Shown here one piece after another: positions 35,801 through 48,200 of a stretch of 64,000 nucleotides of DNA. Source of the DNA: Austropuccinia psidii (taxonomy: Eukaryota; Basidiomycota; Pucciniomycetes; Pucciniales; Sphaerophragmiaceae); contig JALGQZ010000009.1 of assembly GCA_023105745.1 (NCBI GenBank), positions 32,575,409 through 32,639,408 of the forward strand. Reading direction: 5' to 3'. The notes beneath the pieces are model-generated. The model worked only from the letters and a program-made list of their open reading frames with translations, made no database searches and was not told where the DNA came from. Numbering within the stretch: the stretch's first letter is position 1; each line of letters begins with the position of its first letter. A program made the translations under genes and the position numbers.

Positions 35801-36715
35801 ATAAATAACTTATATATTTTTCACTCTTGTACTGTTGGATATTGAATGGATTATTTTCTAAGTAAGGGAATTGATGTATATATATAGTAATAGTCTTAAT
35901 TGATTAGTGAACTTTATTTTGTTGAAAAGAAGTTTTTCTGAAATAATCTGTATATTCAAATTTAATTAAGGAGAGCTAAAGATGATCTTTCTTTTGATAT
36001 TTCCAGTATTGAATTATTTTTTATTTAATTTTCTACCCCGTAAAAAATATTTTATTTGATTTTAAATCAATCCAAACATGATTTTGGGGAAAGAAATGCC
36101 TAAATATTTTCTTCAGAAATACTTTGTGGATATGGATTCCAAAATTTTTAGTTTATTTAAAAAGTCCTATAGAATGACATTTTCGACACCTAAAATAACT
36201 ATAAGCTGAGAGATAGTTCTTTAATGAAATTAGATTTGAGATTTATTGAAATTTCATGAGTTGATTAGAGGTCTAAGCAACATTAAATTCAAATTTGGTA
36301 CTACTCATGTGGTTAAAAGAAGGTGATAATTATGAATATATTTGTTCATTATTAGTCTTTTATTGGTAATCCTATATGATCTTAAAAGAGATTTGTTTCA
36401 GTGAGCTTCATATATGAAAATGGGATTCAAGATGATTTATCTCAAGCCCAAGTCATAAGATTCAGTATATGGAATATTTCATTTTGAGCTCTTTGTTTTT
36501 TGTCCTTTCCTATTCAGAGGTTTTTCACTAAAATATGGCTATAAATTTCAAATTAATAAGCAAATTTAATAGTGAAGAAAAGTACTCAGAGAATACTCAA
36601 GTATTAAAATACTTCAAAATTCACAAGGAACCTGTCAAAGACTATGAATTATATTTCTAAATTCTCAAATTCCAATTCTCAAGATGAGTATGATTAACTT
36701 TTGTTTATGGATAAA
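32819..36715. other. Decayed AT-rich sequence, no gene recognised
   Basis: No open frame above about 75 codons and no motif that I can assign on either strand. A small tRNA-like or SINE-like stretch is at about 34151-34260 (separate entry). The rest appears to be old, unrecognisable repeat or intergenic DNA. Confidence 0.5.
34151..34260 (+). ncRNA. Possible tRNA-derived (SINE-like) Pol III promoter
   Basis: TAGTGGCTGAGAATGG (about 34159-34174) resembles an A box and GGGTTCAATTCC (34249-34260) closely resembles a B box. The spacing of about 85 bases is long for a tRNA without a large variable arm. I cannot fold it into a tRNA, and no tail or flanking duplication is clear. Confidence 0.2.
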
Positions 36716-38647
36716 TGGGAGTCTTGAGGTAGATTTTACATACCCAAATAGGCCATAATTAATATTAATGTAAATTCTGAACTATGAATAATCCATAAAT
36801 CATGCACATATCCAAAATTCATCATTCTTGATTTAAGAAAATATGAATACTGTGAGAAAGTAAATCCATGGATTTAAGGAAAGATTTGGATTCTACACAA
36901 ACATTCACCCAGGGTAGCTTCATAGATGGAATAAGATCAAATTAGCTATATGAGGTGGTAATATGGAGAATAATTCAATACCACATCATCAATACAACAT
37001 ATAAGAATTGTGAAAAATTTTGTTTCTGAATTTTATGCCAAAATAAGGGGAATGGGTGAAATTCATTGTTACATATAAGCTAAGATTAGTGTTATGCATG
37101 TTTGTGCCACTTACAATCACAGTATTATTACATAAAAATTTGGTAAACCCATTGTTGATATCAGTCTTTAAGCTTGAATTACTATTTTTGATGTGAAACT
37201 AGCTAAAGGGGACAAAAGAAATCAAAGAGAGCCAGGGTAACCAACTTCTGAGGACTCTGAGGCATGGATAGCTCTAAAGCTTAGATCTATGGCTAATAAT
37301 GGCCTAACTAGAATATCAAAGCCTTTTGGGAGATTGGTCACCAAGTTACCGTCTCATTAGATCATGAGATAATTGCCAATAAGCTGCTATTTTGATGTTA
37401 CAAGGAGGTAATGAGCTACTCTTACTCCTGTAGCAATTTGAATCCTTAATTATTTTGTGTGAAGAGAAATTCAAAAGGCAATCAAAACCCTTTTTGGACT
37501 AGTATCCATTAATTCACCTCATGGAAACCAGCTATACTGTGCTATTTGCAATTCTACATAGAAATAAGGTAAAAACTTCAAAAATAAATTAAAAATAAAA
37601 TTTTCAATGAATCTCTCTGAAACTTTTGGGTACACTTTAGACTGATGTTATTCATACGTAAAACAGAAAGAATTATGATTTCATAAATAAAATTGAAATA
37701 TTTACTTATTGGCCATTTTTGATGATTCCATGTGAAACATGGAACCTTCAAAAATTCACAGAAAATACAATGTGTGATAGAATTTCCAATAAAATTGATA
37801 AATTTGAGCAATTAATGTTTATGGTGAAATAAAAGAAGATTAACTGTTGTTACTCCTTTTATTCTTAACCATGAATGGGTTAGTAGTCAGGTAAAAGTCT
37901 TAATTAAGTAATTATGATAATTTTACATGACAACAGATGATGCAATCAGTAATCAAAAAAGGATAAATTGCTTTCTCACTCTCTTTTTTTTTATCTTGCT
38001 TCATGGCTCACCTCTGTGAGCCGTTTTCTACTTAAAAGAGGCCTCCTCTTGCTGCTTTTTCTAAATCATCTTATTCCCCAATTATATATTTAGTACCAAC
38101 AAGTAAGTATTAGTTAGTTGTTTCCTTAAGTGTTTCAGATATTCCCAAATAAATAAGAACGATTTGAGATCATGGAAATATACTATTTCCAATAGTTTTC
38201 GGCTATTATTTTGTTGTATTATGGCTATTAAGCAGCTTTGATCCTTTAAATCCACAATTTATCCGTCAAATCTCTCTGCCAGTTCTTCTCAAGGTTTTAT
38301 TGGTGTATGAGTGAGTGGCTTTTATTAATTCTTGAAGTTTTTCTCTAGTAATAGTTTTCTTCAAAAATTATCTTTATAATTACTCTTTGAAAAGATAATT
38401 ATATATTCAAGTAATTTTATTACTTTAATAGAAAATGTTTACTATTAAATACTTCTTGTAATTGATTTATGTGGAAATTAATACTTACTGTTATAATACC
38501 TAGTAGTTTATAAAACTTCCAGAAATAATGAAGTAATTACTTATTCAATTTTTTTATAAGAAATTTATTTATTATATTTCATAAGAACAGTCATAGTACT
38601 GTTGATGAATAGTAATATTATCAACAGTTTCATAGACACATCTTACA
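36716..38647 (+). repeat. Solo LTR of the C/D lineage, opposite orientation
   Basis: It starts TGGGAGTCTTGAGG (from TGTGAGCCTTGAGG) and ends CATAGACACATCTTACA, the reverse complement of the 12926 and 16620 LTRs. Flanks ATAAA (36711-36715) and ATAAG (38648-38652) match at 4 of 5. The shared TTAAAAGAGGCC block is at about 38033. No internal element sequence accompanies it. Confidence 0.87.
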
Positions 38648-41059
38648 ATAAGGGAGCCTCATTTTATACTTTTAAATTGATATATTCACTTATTAGAGAT
38701 GCGGTTTTATAATTAAGCTCATTTTACAATATCAAACTCTTAAAGCTGGTTCATGTTCTGATATTCAATGAGAAAATTTAATTCATGGTGATTGTGTTAA
38801 ACCTTTAGTGAAAAAATTAAGATCCTATTCTATTACTTTTCTGAGATTATGAAATAACTTATAGGATAAAGGTATTTCCTGCTAATTTTATCTGTTTCTT
38901 ACTTGGAGTTAATTCATAGATCCTCAAATCTCATGTTGAAATGCAAAAAATTGGTCTTATCCTTATTCTAAATAGAAGAATCAAGAAATTATGGATAAAT
39001 ATTTTTTCTAGTTTCCAGTAATCTTTTGGATTTTAAAAATGGGAGAGTGTTTTTGGTTTCAAATATTTATTTGGTAATAAATTTTGGGTTGCTGAGTCAA
39101 ATTGGCTCAGATATTATATTTCTGTGGGCTTTTGGACTCATTTTTATTTTCATTATGCACCAAATGCAAAATTTAAAGGAGCTATACTGTCACAAAATTT
39201 GATTATGAGAATTTTTTGGATGGCTCAATAGCCTATGATAGCTTACAGATGAGTGTGAGAAGCTTCTGTTGATGATTTTCTTAAAAAAAACTGACCACTT
39301 CTAAAAATTATATTATTGACTTGAGCTTGGGGCTTTTGGTACAGAAAATGAAGTAAATACTCATAAACTAATTCAATATTGAGACAAGTTATAATTTCCT
39401 GATTTAAGACCCACTTCAACCACACACCCGGTTTTCCAAAAATTGGAGAGCTTAACCCCTAATAAGCCTCTCAAATTTTCAATAAAAGTTTATGATGGGA
39501 TTTATTTTATTAAATATCCAATCTTTACCCTGATTTTTGTATATTTTCAATAATTTTACCTACTCTAGATGAAATTTTGACCTCAAAACCCTGATTGTTT
39601 ATTAAAAAATGGCTTTTAGCTTGAATAGTGTATAGCCTACTTAATTAGATTCCTTAAGAAAAATTACAAGGAGCAATATCAAACCTAAAATTAATACACT
39701 TTCTTAATATATTTTATTGTTAAATATGTCCAAGAAAAGATTGTTAAACAGGTGATATTTGAGCCTGATATCAACAAAGACCTCTTATTTAGGATTGAAA
39801 GAAGTTTGGATGAAAATTGAACATATTTGCAGTTATTAGAGGGATTCTTCCCACATAAGTCCCCTTTGTTTTGAAGATCATAAAAACTCATAAGTGCATT
39901 CATTCTTCTCATTTTATCCCTTAAGGAATGAAATGGGAAAATTTGTTGAATTGGGAAGTTTGGGACTACAAGGAAAATATTAAGATGAGGGAACATTTGG
40001 GTGGAAAAGAGAATAATTAAATAAATTTTATTGTAAATATTTGAATTTTCTTAAGCTGTGGCAATTGTTTGCCAAAAATAGCTTTTCTTACATGAATTCG
40101 GCCCATTTTGGAAAATTCACATAAGGGCTTACATGAGCTCACCAGAAGCTGTTCAGATTTACCAATACCTATAAATATTACTTATGAATAGAATGGTGGA
40201 ATAATTTTATGTAATTATAATTACAACAAAGTAATAAGCATAAAAATGTTTTATTGATCAAAAAACAGTTTATAAAAGATAAAATAAGAAAACATAGCCA
40301 AAAATGGTAAGAGGCAGTTATAAACTAATGAAAAGAAGTAAGAAAAACCAAAATTTCTGATAAGAGAATTATCAAAGGTATTTTTGGTTTAGTGAATGAT
40401 TTTTAAATAAGAAATTACAACATAAAATAATTACTATGATTATATGAATAGAATAAAATTTTTGTATTTCAATTATTTATTTATGAATATTCTAACAAAT
40501 AAAAGATAGAAGAATTATTATACCAATGTGAGATTTTATTTCATAAAATATATGCGATGAAAAAACTGATCTTACTGATTGGTAGAAAAAAAACATTATT
40601 CACAGGTCTCTTTTCATTATTCCAGAAACTTCCTCTGTAATAAAATATAGCTATAGGGGGTCTTTATGGATTTAAACTTAAGAAATCATCATTAAAAAAT
40701 AAATTTCCAACTCAAATATTATCAACTTTAAATTACACTTTGAGCTGCAAGTGTTAGTCCAAACCCCCAATAACTATAAGCTTTGATTGGGTATATTACT
40801 TTCAGTTTTACTTCTAAACTTACTTCTTTATTTTTCACTTTGTTTTATTAATATTGTAAAAATGAAGTTCAAAAATAAATTATCTGAATTTAAATTTATA
40901 ACCAGTTCTCAAAGTAATATTAATTTTCTTGAAAAATAATAAAATAAGTTTCTTGCAAGGGTAAATACTAAAGAATATCATGGGAAAAATATTATTTATA
41001 TTTGGTATATACATGGATACAATCAGCTTATAAGATATGTGAAAACATCAAGTAAATAA
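38648..41059. other. Decayed AT-rich sequence, no gene recognised
   Basis: No supported gene. Short minus-strand open stretches near 39690-39996 (about 100 codons) lack any motif. The right part may already belong to the degraded LTR that is clear from about 41060. Confidence 0.45.
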
Positions 41060-41760
41060 ATTTAAAAATGGAACTTATAGGAGCTTTTTTATTTATTTCT
41101 TTTTACCTGTCAAGCACCAATCTAGACCAAAAATTTACTTCTGATCGGTTTTGGATAAAGATGGATCTAATTTGAAGCTCATTCAAAGATTATTAAGCTT
41201 TCCAATCTCTTAAAGACTTCATTCCAAGTATGTAATCTGGGATTTATCGTTTGAAAGCTTGTAATATCTGTAAAAGCTTTAATACCAGCCAAAGTATGAT
41301 AAAAAGGTCTAAATGAGGCTGAAAATTATTAAATAAAAGAGGAAATCCTGATTCAATATTCTTCAGATCCCAACTGTCGGATGTCCTGAAACTCTTTTGC
41401 TTTTTTCCCTTTTTACCCCCTTTGCATTTATTTTCCAATTTATAAACTTGAACCCATACCACTTCATAAAACCAATTCTAATCAATTCCACTTAGCATTT
41501 AAATTATATATTTTAATTCATTATAAAATCAATTAAATTTACACAACACCTTCATTTGAGCAAAAAATTTTCAATTTAATATATACATTATTTTGCCTTA
41601 AATTCATTCTAAAGTTAAAACCTTCAAATATTTCTGAAAAGAATTTAAATCTCTTGAATTTCATGAGAAACTATTAATTATTCTGATAAAATTGAAAAAC
41701 AGCCAATGGAGTTACCCTAGGTGAATTTGGTTAAGGGATCCAAATATGTTGTTATAAACA
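41060..41760 (-). repeat. Fragment of a G-subfamily LTR
   Basis: Several blocks parallel the LTR at 4704-6863: TGGGATTTATCGTTTGAAAGCTTG (about 41240) with 6147-6175, TTCAGATCCCAACTG (about 41363), TACACAACACCTTCATTT (about 41541) with 6472-6490, and ACCCTAGGTGAATTTGG (about 41712) with 6669-6685. It is truncated near 41760 without a GGCTCACA end. Both borders are approximate. Confidence 0.6.
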
Positions 41761-41849
41761 TAGGTTTGTCTATCTACAATGAAGCTATAAGAAATATCTT
41801 TAATTTCTTTCTCAAATTAGCTGGAAAAGTGTCACAACCACAAGGAATG

Positions 41850-42791
41850 ACCCCCCTCCATAGCTGTTGCGGCAATCCAGCCTGGAACCAATTTGGGGCC
41901 AATTGGCCACACCATATCTTTTATGGCCAATTGGCCCCCTTTGGTGTTCTATGGACTTTTTGCCATAGCACCTCCCCCAAGCCATATCCTGCCATCATTG
42001 GCCTTCCTGGCCAATTTCCATATCTCCAACCCTCAGTCCTCTATCTTTGTTTTTGGGCCTGGGGGTGTCCTTTTGTCTCCTAGGGGGTTCTGGGCCCCCT
42101 AGCCATAACCATCATACTTGGGCCACCCCCTTTCATTAGGGGGTCTAGGGCTTAAATGGCCTTTTTGGGCCATTTGGGCCCCTATGGCCTCTATGGCCCA
42201 CGGTCTGTGGGCCAATCAGGCCCCTTTTGGCCTAATGCAATGGGGTCAAAATGGCGCATCCCACTAGCCCTCAAGGCCAGATGGGTCCCAAACCCCAATT
42301 GGGCCCACCTGAGCCCAATTTTGGCCACAATCACCATGACACCAAAAATGGCCATAAACCACCATAGGCCCCAAATTGGCCAAGGACCACCATGGACCAC
42401 ATTTCACCCCATGGCCTCTGGTAACCACCAGAGGCCACCAGATCAGCTCAGCTCAATCCTTCCCCTCAACTTAAGGGGGATTCCTCCCATTCCTCCATGC
42501 ACCCCATACTCATGGCTGCAGGAGTGGTGCATATATGGTATTATATACCATTATGCACCATCTTTCCTCAGTAATTCAATGGTGACATTTTCAGGACCAA
42601 GTTCCATGATTCCAAATCAAGGTACCAAAATCCAACGCCAATTTTGAAGGAGGACTCTTCAGCTCATTAGTCTGGCAATCCATGGCTGCTATCAGAAGAC
42701 TATTTAAGGACCCCAACCACCTGGCCCTGCAGGAGTTGGGTTGGAAGTTCAATTCAGGAGTATTCAAAGGGCCATTTCTCAGGGGTATTAC
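41850..42791 (+). repeat. 3' internal region of a gypsy element (A/B/E lineage), GGCC-rich
   Basis: It has the same unusual composition as the copy B 3' region (24830-25240): ATGGCC and TTGGCC words and CCCACGGTCTGTGGGCC. The last 40 bases (GGAGTATTCAAAGGGCC...CAGGGGTATTAC) align with the PPT region of copy B (GGTATTCAGGAGCCC...AGAGGGGAATAC). Open frames here are composition artefacts. The 5' part of this element is not present to the left. Confidence 0.65.
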
Positions 42792-43089
42792 ATCATTTCA
42801 ATCAGTTGTCAAGGCAGTAAGTACTTCAACATCCCTTGGACAATTCAATTGGTTCATACAGGTAATACTCAAGTATCCTGTATGGCCTTGGCCCAATTGG
42901 GCCAATTCAGTCCCACAGTTCAGTTTTCAAGATGGCAAGAACTTTATTGGCCCAATTCGGAAAATACAGCTGTTGACTCACCTTACAAGATCAGCCTTTC
43001 AGCTTTTCACATATACTGGCCACCTTTCAGCACCTGGGGACATTTTCCCCAGTTAATTAATATATTGGATTTATTTTTATCTTTATTTT
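42792..43089 (+). repeat. Left part of a gypsy LTR split by copy C
   Basis: It begins after the PPT-like CAGGGGTATTAC, with the TG lost, and contains CTGGGGACATTTTCCCCAGTTAATTAAT, the counterpart of the block at 23960-23990 in the copy B LTR. At 43089 copy C interrupts it. It continues at 53780, for a joined length of about 665 bases. The last five bases (ATTTT) are duplicated at 53775-53779. Confidence 0.8.
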
Positions 43090-45114
43090 TGTAAGGTTTG
43101 ACTATGAAACAATAAGTAAAAATTACTAATTTATTACTTATTGTACTCTGAATGTCCTTATAAATTGAATAAATAAGATTAAAAATATAATAATAATAAA
43201 TAATTATTATTATTATGGCGTAAAATAATTATATTATTAAATAAATATAATAATATAATTTATATTATGAAAATATAATATAATAAATAAATATATTAAT
43301 ATAAAATAATTAATATATTAAAAAGCTCTTTATTATTGTTACCAACAAATAATAAAGGCGTAAAAAATTGTTTTTTATAAATAAAAAACAATTAATAACA
43401 ATAATATTACTAATATTAAAGTTATAAATTAATATAAATACTATTTATATTAAATAAGAATTATTATGAGTAATAATAAGAGAGAAATTATTATAATAAG
43501 ATGAAATAACCTACTTTTAACACTTAAGATAATAATTTTGAGTTATTTTACGCCAAAAGAATATAATACAACCTTTTCGAATTGTATTTACAATAAAAAT
43601 AAAGAGAATTTACTAAATTTCTTGATTTTACGTGGAAATGAGCTTTTTAGAGAGATTTATAGCAAAAACAATTAAAGAATTGATTTAATCACGTAAAAAT
43701 GGTGATTAATAACAAGATGGTCTTTGGTCTTGAAGAATATAAGTGTTTTATATTTAAAGAATAAAGAAATTACCTTATATTTAATTGATTTAATGTTTTT
43801 GATGCGTCTGAGGGGAAAACAGAGTAAAAAGAGCTCTATTTATAGTAAATACCTCCCTCCTAGAGTCCAACAGGCTTCTAGTAGACGTGTACTGATCATA
43901 TCCACTGGAATTGATCAATATTTTAAGGTTTGAGGGTGATTACATCATGATCAAACCATATTACATCATTATTGCACCATTATTTAGAGTTATCACTGTA
44001 ACTCTAAGTGTGATGACATCAGAGGCTTGGCAGAACCCCAAATTTCGTGGATTTTATTAGTTTTAATCATAAACTAATAGTATTCACCAATTTTATCACT
44101 ATTAAGACTGTTAAACTTAATTTAAGGTTACAGTATGTGATCATAACAGCTCAATTTAAGCTCAAACTTTGAACATCAATAACGTTTAAGGTTTTCACGC
44201 TACAGCAATTCAGAGAGTGAATTCTGATAGCCTGACATAACCTTATTATGCTGCCAAGAGCTTTTCATTACATCATCAAAACTCTAATTTTGATGATTTT
44301 TCTTGTAACTCATCTTTTCTGTCGAAATTCAATATTTTAAACTTCAAACCTTGATTTCAGGGGGTTATACCCTGAATTTAATAATAAAAATTACATCATT
44401 CTTCACGAATGAACTAGTAGAATCCAACTGTGTACTTTTTTTTAAGTTTGGAGCACTTTCACAACAAAGTGGTCAACAGCTCTGCTGATTTTTATCAATA
44501 TTTCATCATAGGTTTTAACCTTGTTTATAACTTGTAAAATAAAGTTCATATCTGTGTTCTTACAGTAATTACGTGGTAACTTTATTTTTGGTTCATCATT
44601 CTATCATGTATATTTTAGAAGATATTAGCTATGATCACTGAATATATGCGTTGACCAAAAAAGTGCATATATTCAGGATAATTCCTTAAGTATTGATTTT
44701 GGGAATTAGCTTATTAATTGTTTTATATGTGGATTTTTGTGGGGAATCCACTGGTACAATTTATTTTACATGTTGTTTCATTAGTTTCTGAGATAAATAA
44801 GGTTTTATGGTTTTTATAAGGCATTATACCTTATAATTCCTTAAATATTGACTTTACAGATATGCCATAAAAGTGGTATATGTGTATTTCTCCATGGGGA
44901 ATCCAATGGTATAATTTATTTCACATGTTCATTCATTGGTTTTTAAGTTAAACCAATTTTAGTACCAATTTATGGTATTTTTTGTATATTTGAGTAATTA
45001 TTTTTAGTGTATAATTATTCTAATTAATTTTAATATAATTATATTAAAGGTATAATTATTATTAATCCTTTTTGTGACCTTATTGGATATGTGGTCATAT
45101 CTCAAAGGCTCACA
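43090..45114 (-). repeat. 3' LTR of copy C
   Basis: On plus it runs TGTAAGGTTTGACTATGAAAC...AAAGGCTCACA. A 69-codon frame at 43724-43933 is present in both LTRs only because they are copies. Terminal hairpin GATATG...CATATC is at 45086-45101. Confidence 0.95.
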
Positions 45115-45134
45115 TTCCCTACCACCAAAAAAGA
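45115..45134 (-). other. Polypurine tract region of copy C
   Basis: In element sense TTTTTTGGTGGTAGGGAA precedes the 3' LTR start TGTGAGCC. The G/A-rich GGTGGTAGGGAA is the probable plus-strand primer. Confidence 0.55.
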
Positions 45135-45231
45135 TTGTACCACAATCTGATATATGTGATTAGGGTATCATCCACTGTCCTACCTCTTCAATAGACTTTG
45201 TTAGTCTTGAAGCTCAATAATGCTTAACTTT

Positions 45232-48200
45232 TTATTTTTCAGGTTTTCTTTCATGTCTGAACCTTCTTAGTAATTTATCAGCATTTGTTATATCTTTCTC
45301 AAGTAGCCATTCATCTTCTTGAGTAGAATTTCTATACCTCACAAGGTATTCCCTTTCTTTTTTGTTTCTTGTCCTTCTTTCTTTAAGGACTTTTACTATT
45401 TTCTTTTCCTCTCCTTCTTCCAAGGGGGGAATTTCAAGTGGGGGTTTATTTCTTAGTGGAAATAACTCTTTGTCACTTGAACTGTAAGGTTTTATCAGAC
45501 TTACAGGGAAAGTTGGGTGTTTGTTCATTAGTTCACCTGTGAGTTCTAATTGCACAGCATTGGGTCCATGAAGTGCTTTTATCATAAATGGTCCTGCAAA
45601 GGAATCTTTCAATTTCTTTGGGCCTTTTATGTTATTGAAATTAAGGGTTGATACTAAAACCAAGTCCCCTATTTTGAAGTCAGGTGGTTTATGACTTTTA
45701 TCCCATTTTTCTTTTGCATATTTAAAAGAATCTTGCATGCATCTGTTTGCATGGTGTCTTGCTTTGTCAAGCATTATCTTGAAACTGCTTGCTGTTGGAT
45801 GTATATCCACTAAGTCCTTTTTGAGGGTGTCATAAGGAAGTCTTGGATTCCAACCTTTCTCTAGCATTGCTGGTGTTTTGCCAGTAGAAGAATGGATTGA
45901 TGTCTTATATGCCAGTTCAAGTGCTGGTATTAGTGTACACCAATCATGGGTAAAACCATCAGAATCTTTGAATTCTAGCCCATAAGCACAGAATCTTCTG
46001 ATCATATCCTCTAGGGTCTGTATCATTCTTTCTGCTAAACCATCAGTTTGAGGATGATAAGCTGTTGAGAATGATAACTTTGTCCCAAACAAGTTATGGA
46101 GGTTTGTCCATAATGCTGAAGTGAACTTTGGGTCTCTGTCACTTATAATATTTTGGAATAAGCCTGTGTGGCTAATGACTTTATTCCATATCATTATGGC
46201 TGTATCCATAGCTGTGTCATCTTTATGACATGGTAAGAACATGGGAGTTTTACTGTACCTGTCAACTAACACTAGACATGCATTATAACTCCTGTCTCCT
46301 CCTGGAGGTAAGGCTGTTACCCAATCCATATGAACTATTTCCCATGGGGATTTTGGTTCTTGGATTTGGATCATCATTCCAAATTTCTTTCCTGTGGCTC
46401 TGTTGGCTTTTTGACATCTGTCACAGGTTTGGCAGTACTCTGCAACATCTTTCTTCCAATTTGGCCACCAAGAGCAGGTTTTCACCCTTTCTAGTGTCCT
46501 ATCTTCTGAGAGATGTCCAGATGCAACACTATCATGACACTCATGTGAAATAGTGTTTATTAGTGTTCTATCTGTTAAGGCCATAACACATGTGTGTTTT
46601 GTTCTATGGTAAAGGATTCCATCAAGGAGGTGAAATCTTCCTTCATCATATGCCTTTTTCCATATTTCATCTAGTTTTGATGAAAGTGATGGATCTTTGC
46701 AGTCTTTCATTAGAAGTTGGCTTAAGATATGGCAATTTTTGTCTGTCTTATAGCTTTCTTTAACTTGGTTAAAGAATTCTGTGCCAATGTCTGTAACACA
46801 TATTCCTTCTATATGGTGCTCTTCTTGTGGTACCCATGCTGGATTGTCAGGGGTATTTGCTAGAGCCCATCTGCTAAGACCATCTGCATTTTTATGAATA
46901 TTTCCAGATTTATGAACAATAGTCATATTTCCTCTATATTCTTGGATAGCAATTTGCCATCTCAGCATATGTCTATTTGGAGTCTTCATATTTAATAGTG
47001 ATTTCACAGCATTACAGTCTGTGATTACATCAAATACTGTGCCATCCAAATAATAATGCAGCTTTTCTAAAGCCCACACTAGGCATAAGCATTCCATTTG
47101 GCTTGCTCCATACCTTGCTTCTGTTGGCTTTATCTGCCTTGAAATGAAACAAATTGGTCCTTCCACTGGTTTATCATTGATAATTTGTGTTTGGTGAAGT
47201 GCAGCACCTAGTCCTTCTCCACAAGCATCAATGTACAGTTTGAAAGGTAGTTTCCAATCTGGCATTAGAAGAAATGGGGCATTTGTTAAGGAATTTTTCA
47301 ATTCTTTATATGCTTTGACTCTTTCTTCTGTCATCTCATAGACTGTTTGTTGGTCACATAGCTTATACAAGGATTTAGCAATCTTTGCAAAGTCCTTTAT
47401 ATGCTGTCTATAGTAACCAGCAAATCCTAGAAATGATTGCATTTCTTTTTTGGTTTGAGGCATTGGTTTAAGTAGTACTGCTGCTACTTTATTTTTGTCT
47501 ATGCCTAGACTAAGGCCAGATACTACATGTCCTAGGGCTTTTAATTCACTATATGCAAAATGACATTTTTTCAATGAAATTTTCATATTTACTTGGACTA
47601 TTTTCTGTAGTACCCTTTCTAGTCTTGTCAGGTGATTTTCCCAAGTTTCTGAGCAAACTATGATATCATCAATGTAGATTATTAACCATCCTTCTGATAA
47701 TTCTTCAGGAAATATGGTATTCATCATTCTTTGATAATGGGAAGGTGCATTTTTTATCCCAAATGGCATTCTTAAGTATTCAAAAATTCCACAATGGACT
47801 ATTATTCTTAGTAGTTTCTTGGCATTGTCTGTTAAGACATTTTGATGAAAACCCTTAAGAGCATCCATAGCTGTGATGAACTTAGCTTGTGACAATTGGG
47901 TCAATGTCTCATGGATTCTGGGTATTGGATATCTGTCTGGAATGGTATAGGTATTCAGGGCTCTGAAGTCTCCTACCATCCTTGATTTTCCATTATGCCA
48001 AGTTATAATGACAGGTGTAGTAACTTCTACTTGCTCATTATGTCCAACCTTTCTTAATACTCCAAGGTCCATTAATTCTTTAATGTGCACCTCTAAGGCT
48101 TCTCTAGCTCTTGGGCTGGCTGGATAAGCAGGTCTTCTTAATAAAGGTGGGTAAGGTTTTTCTACATTCAGAATTATATCCACTTCATGTCCAATTATGG

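Noticed and set aside
41721..43094. Several 100-160 codon frames in the GC-rich region
   Set aside because: Long frames on both strands at once reflect GC content and GGCC repeats; the text is Gly/Pro/Trp low-complexity and unlike any protein.
43724..43933. 69-codon frame in the copy C LTR, repeated at 52384-52593
   Set aside because: It is present twice only because LTRs are duplicates; no start context or motif, and not kept in the related solo LTRs.
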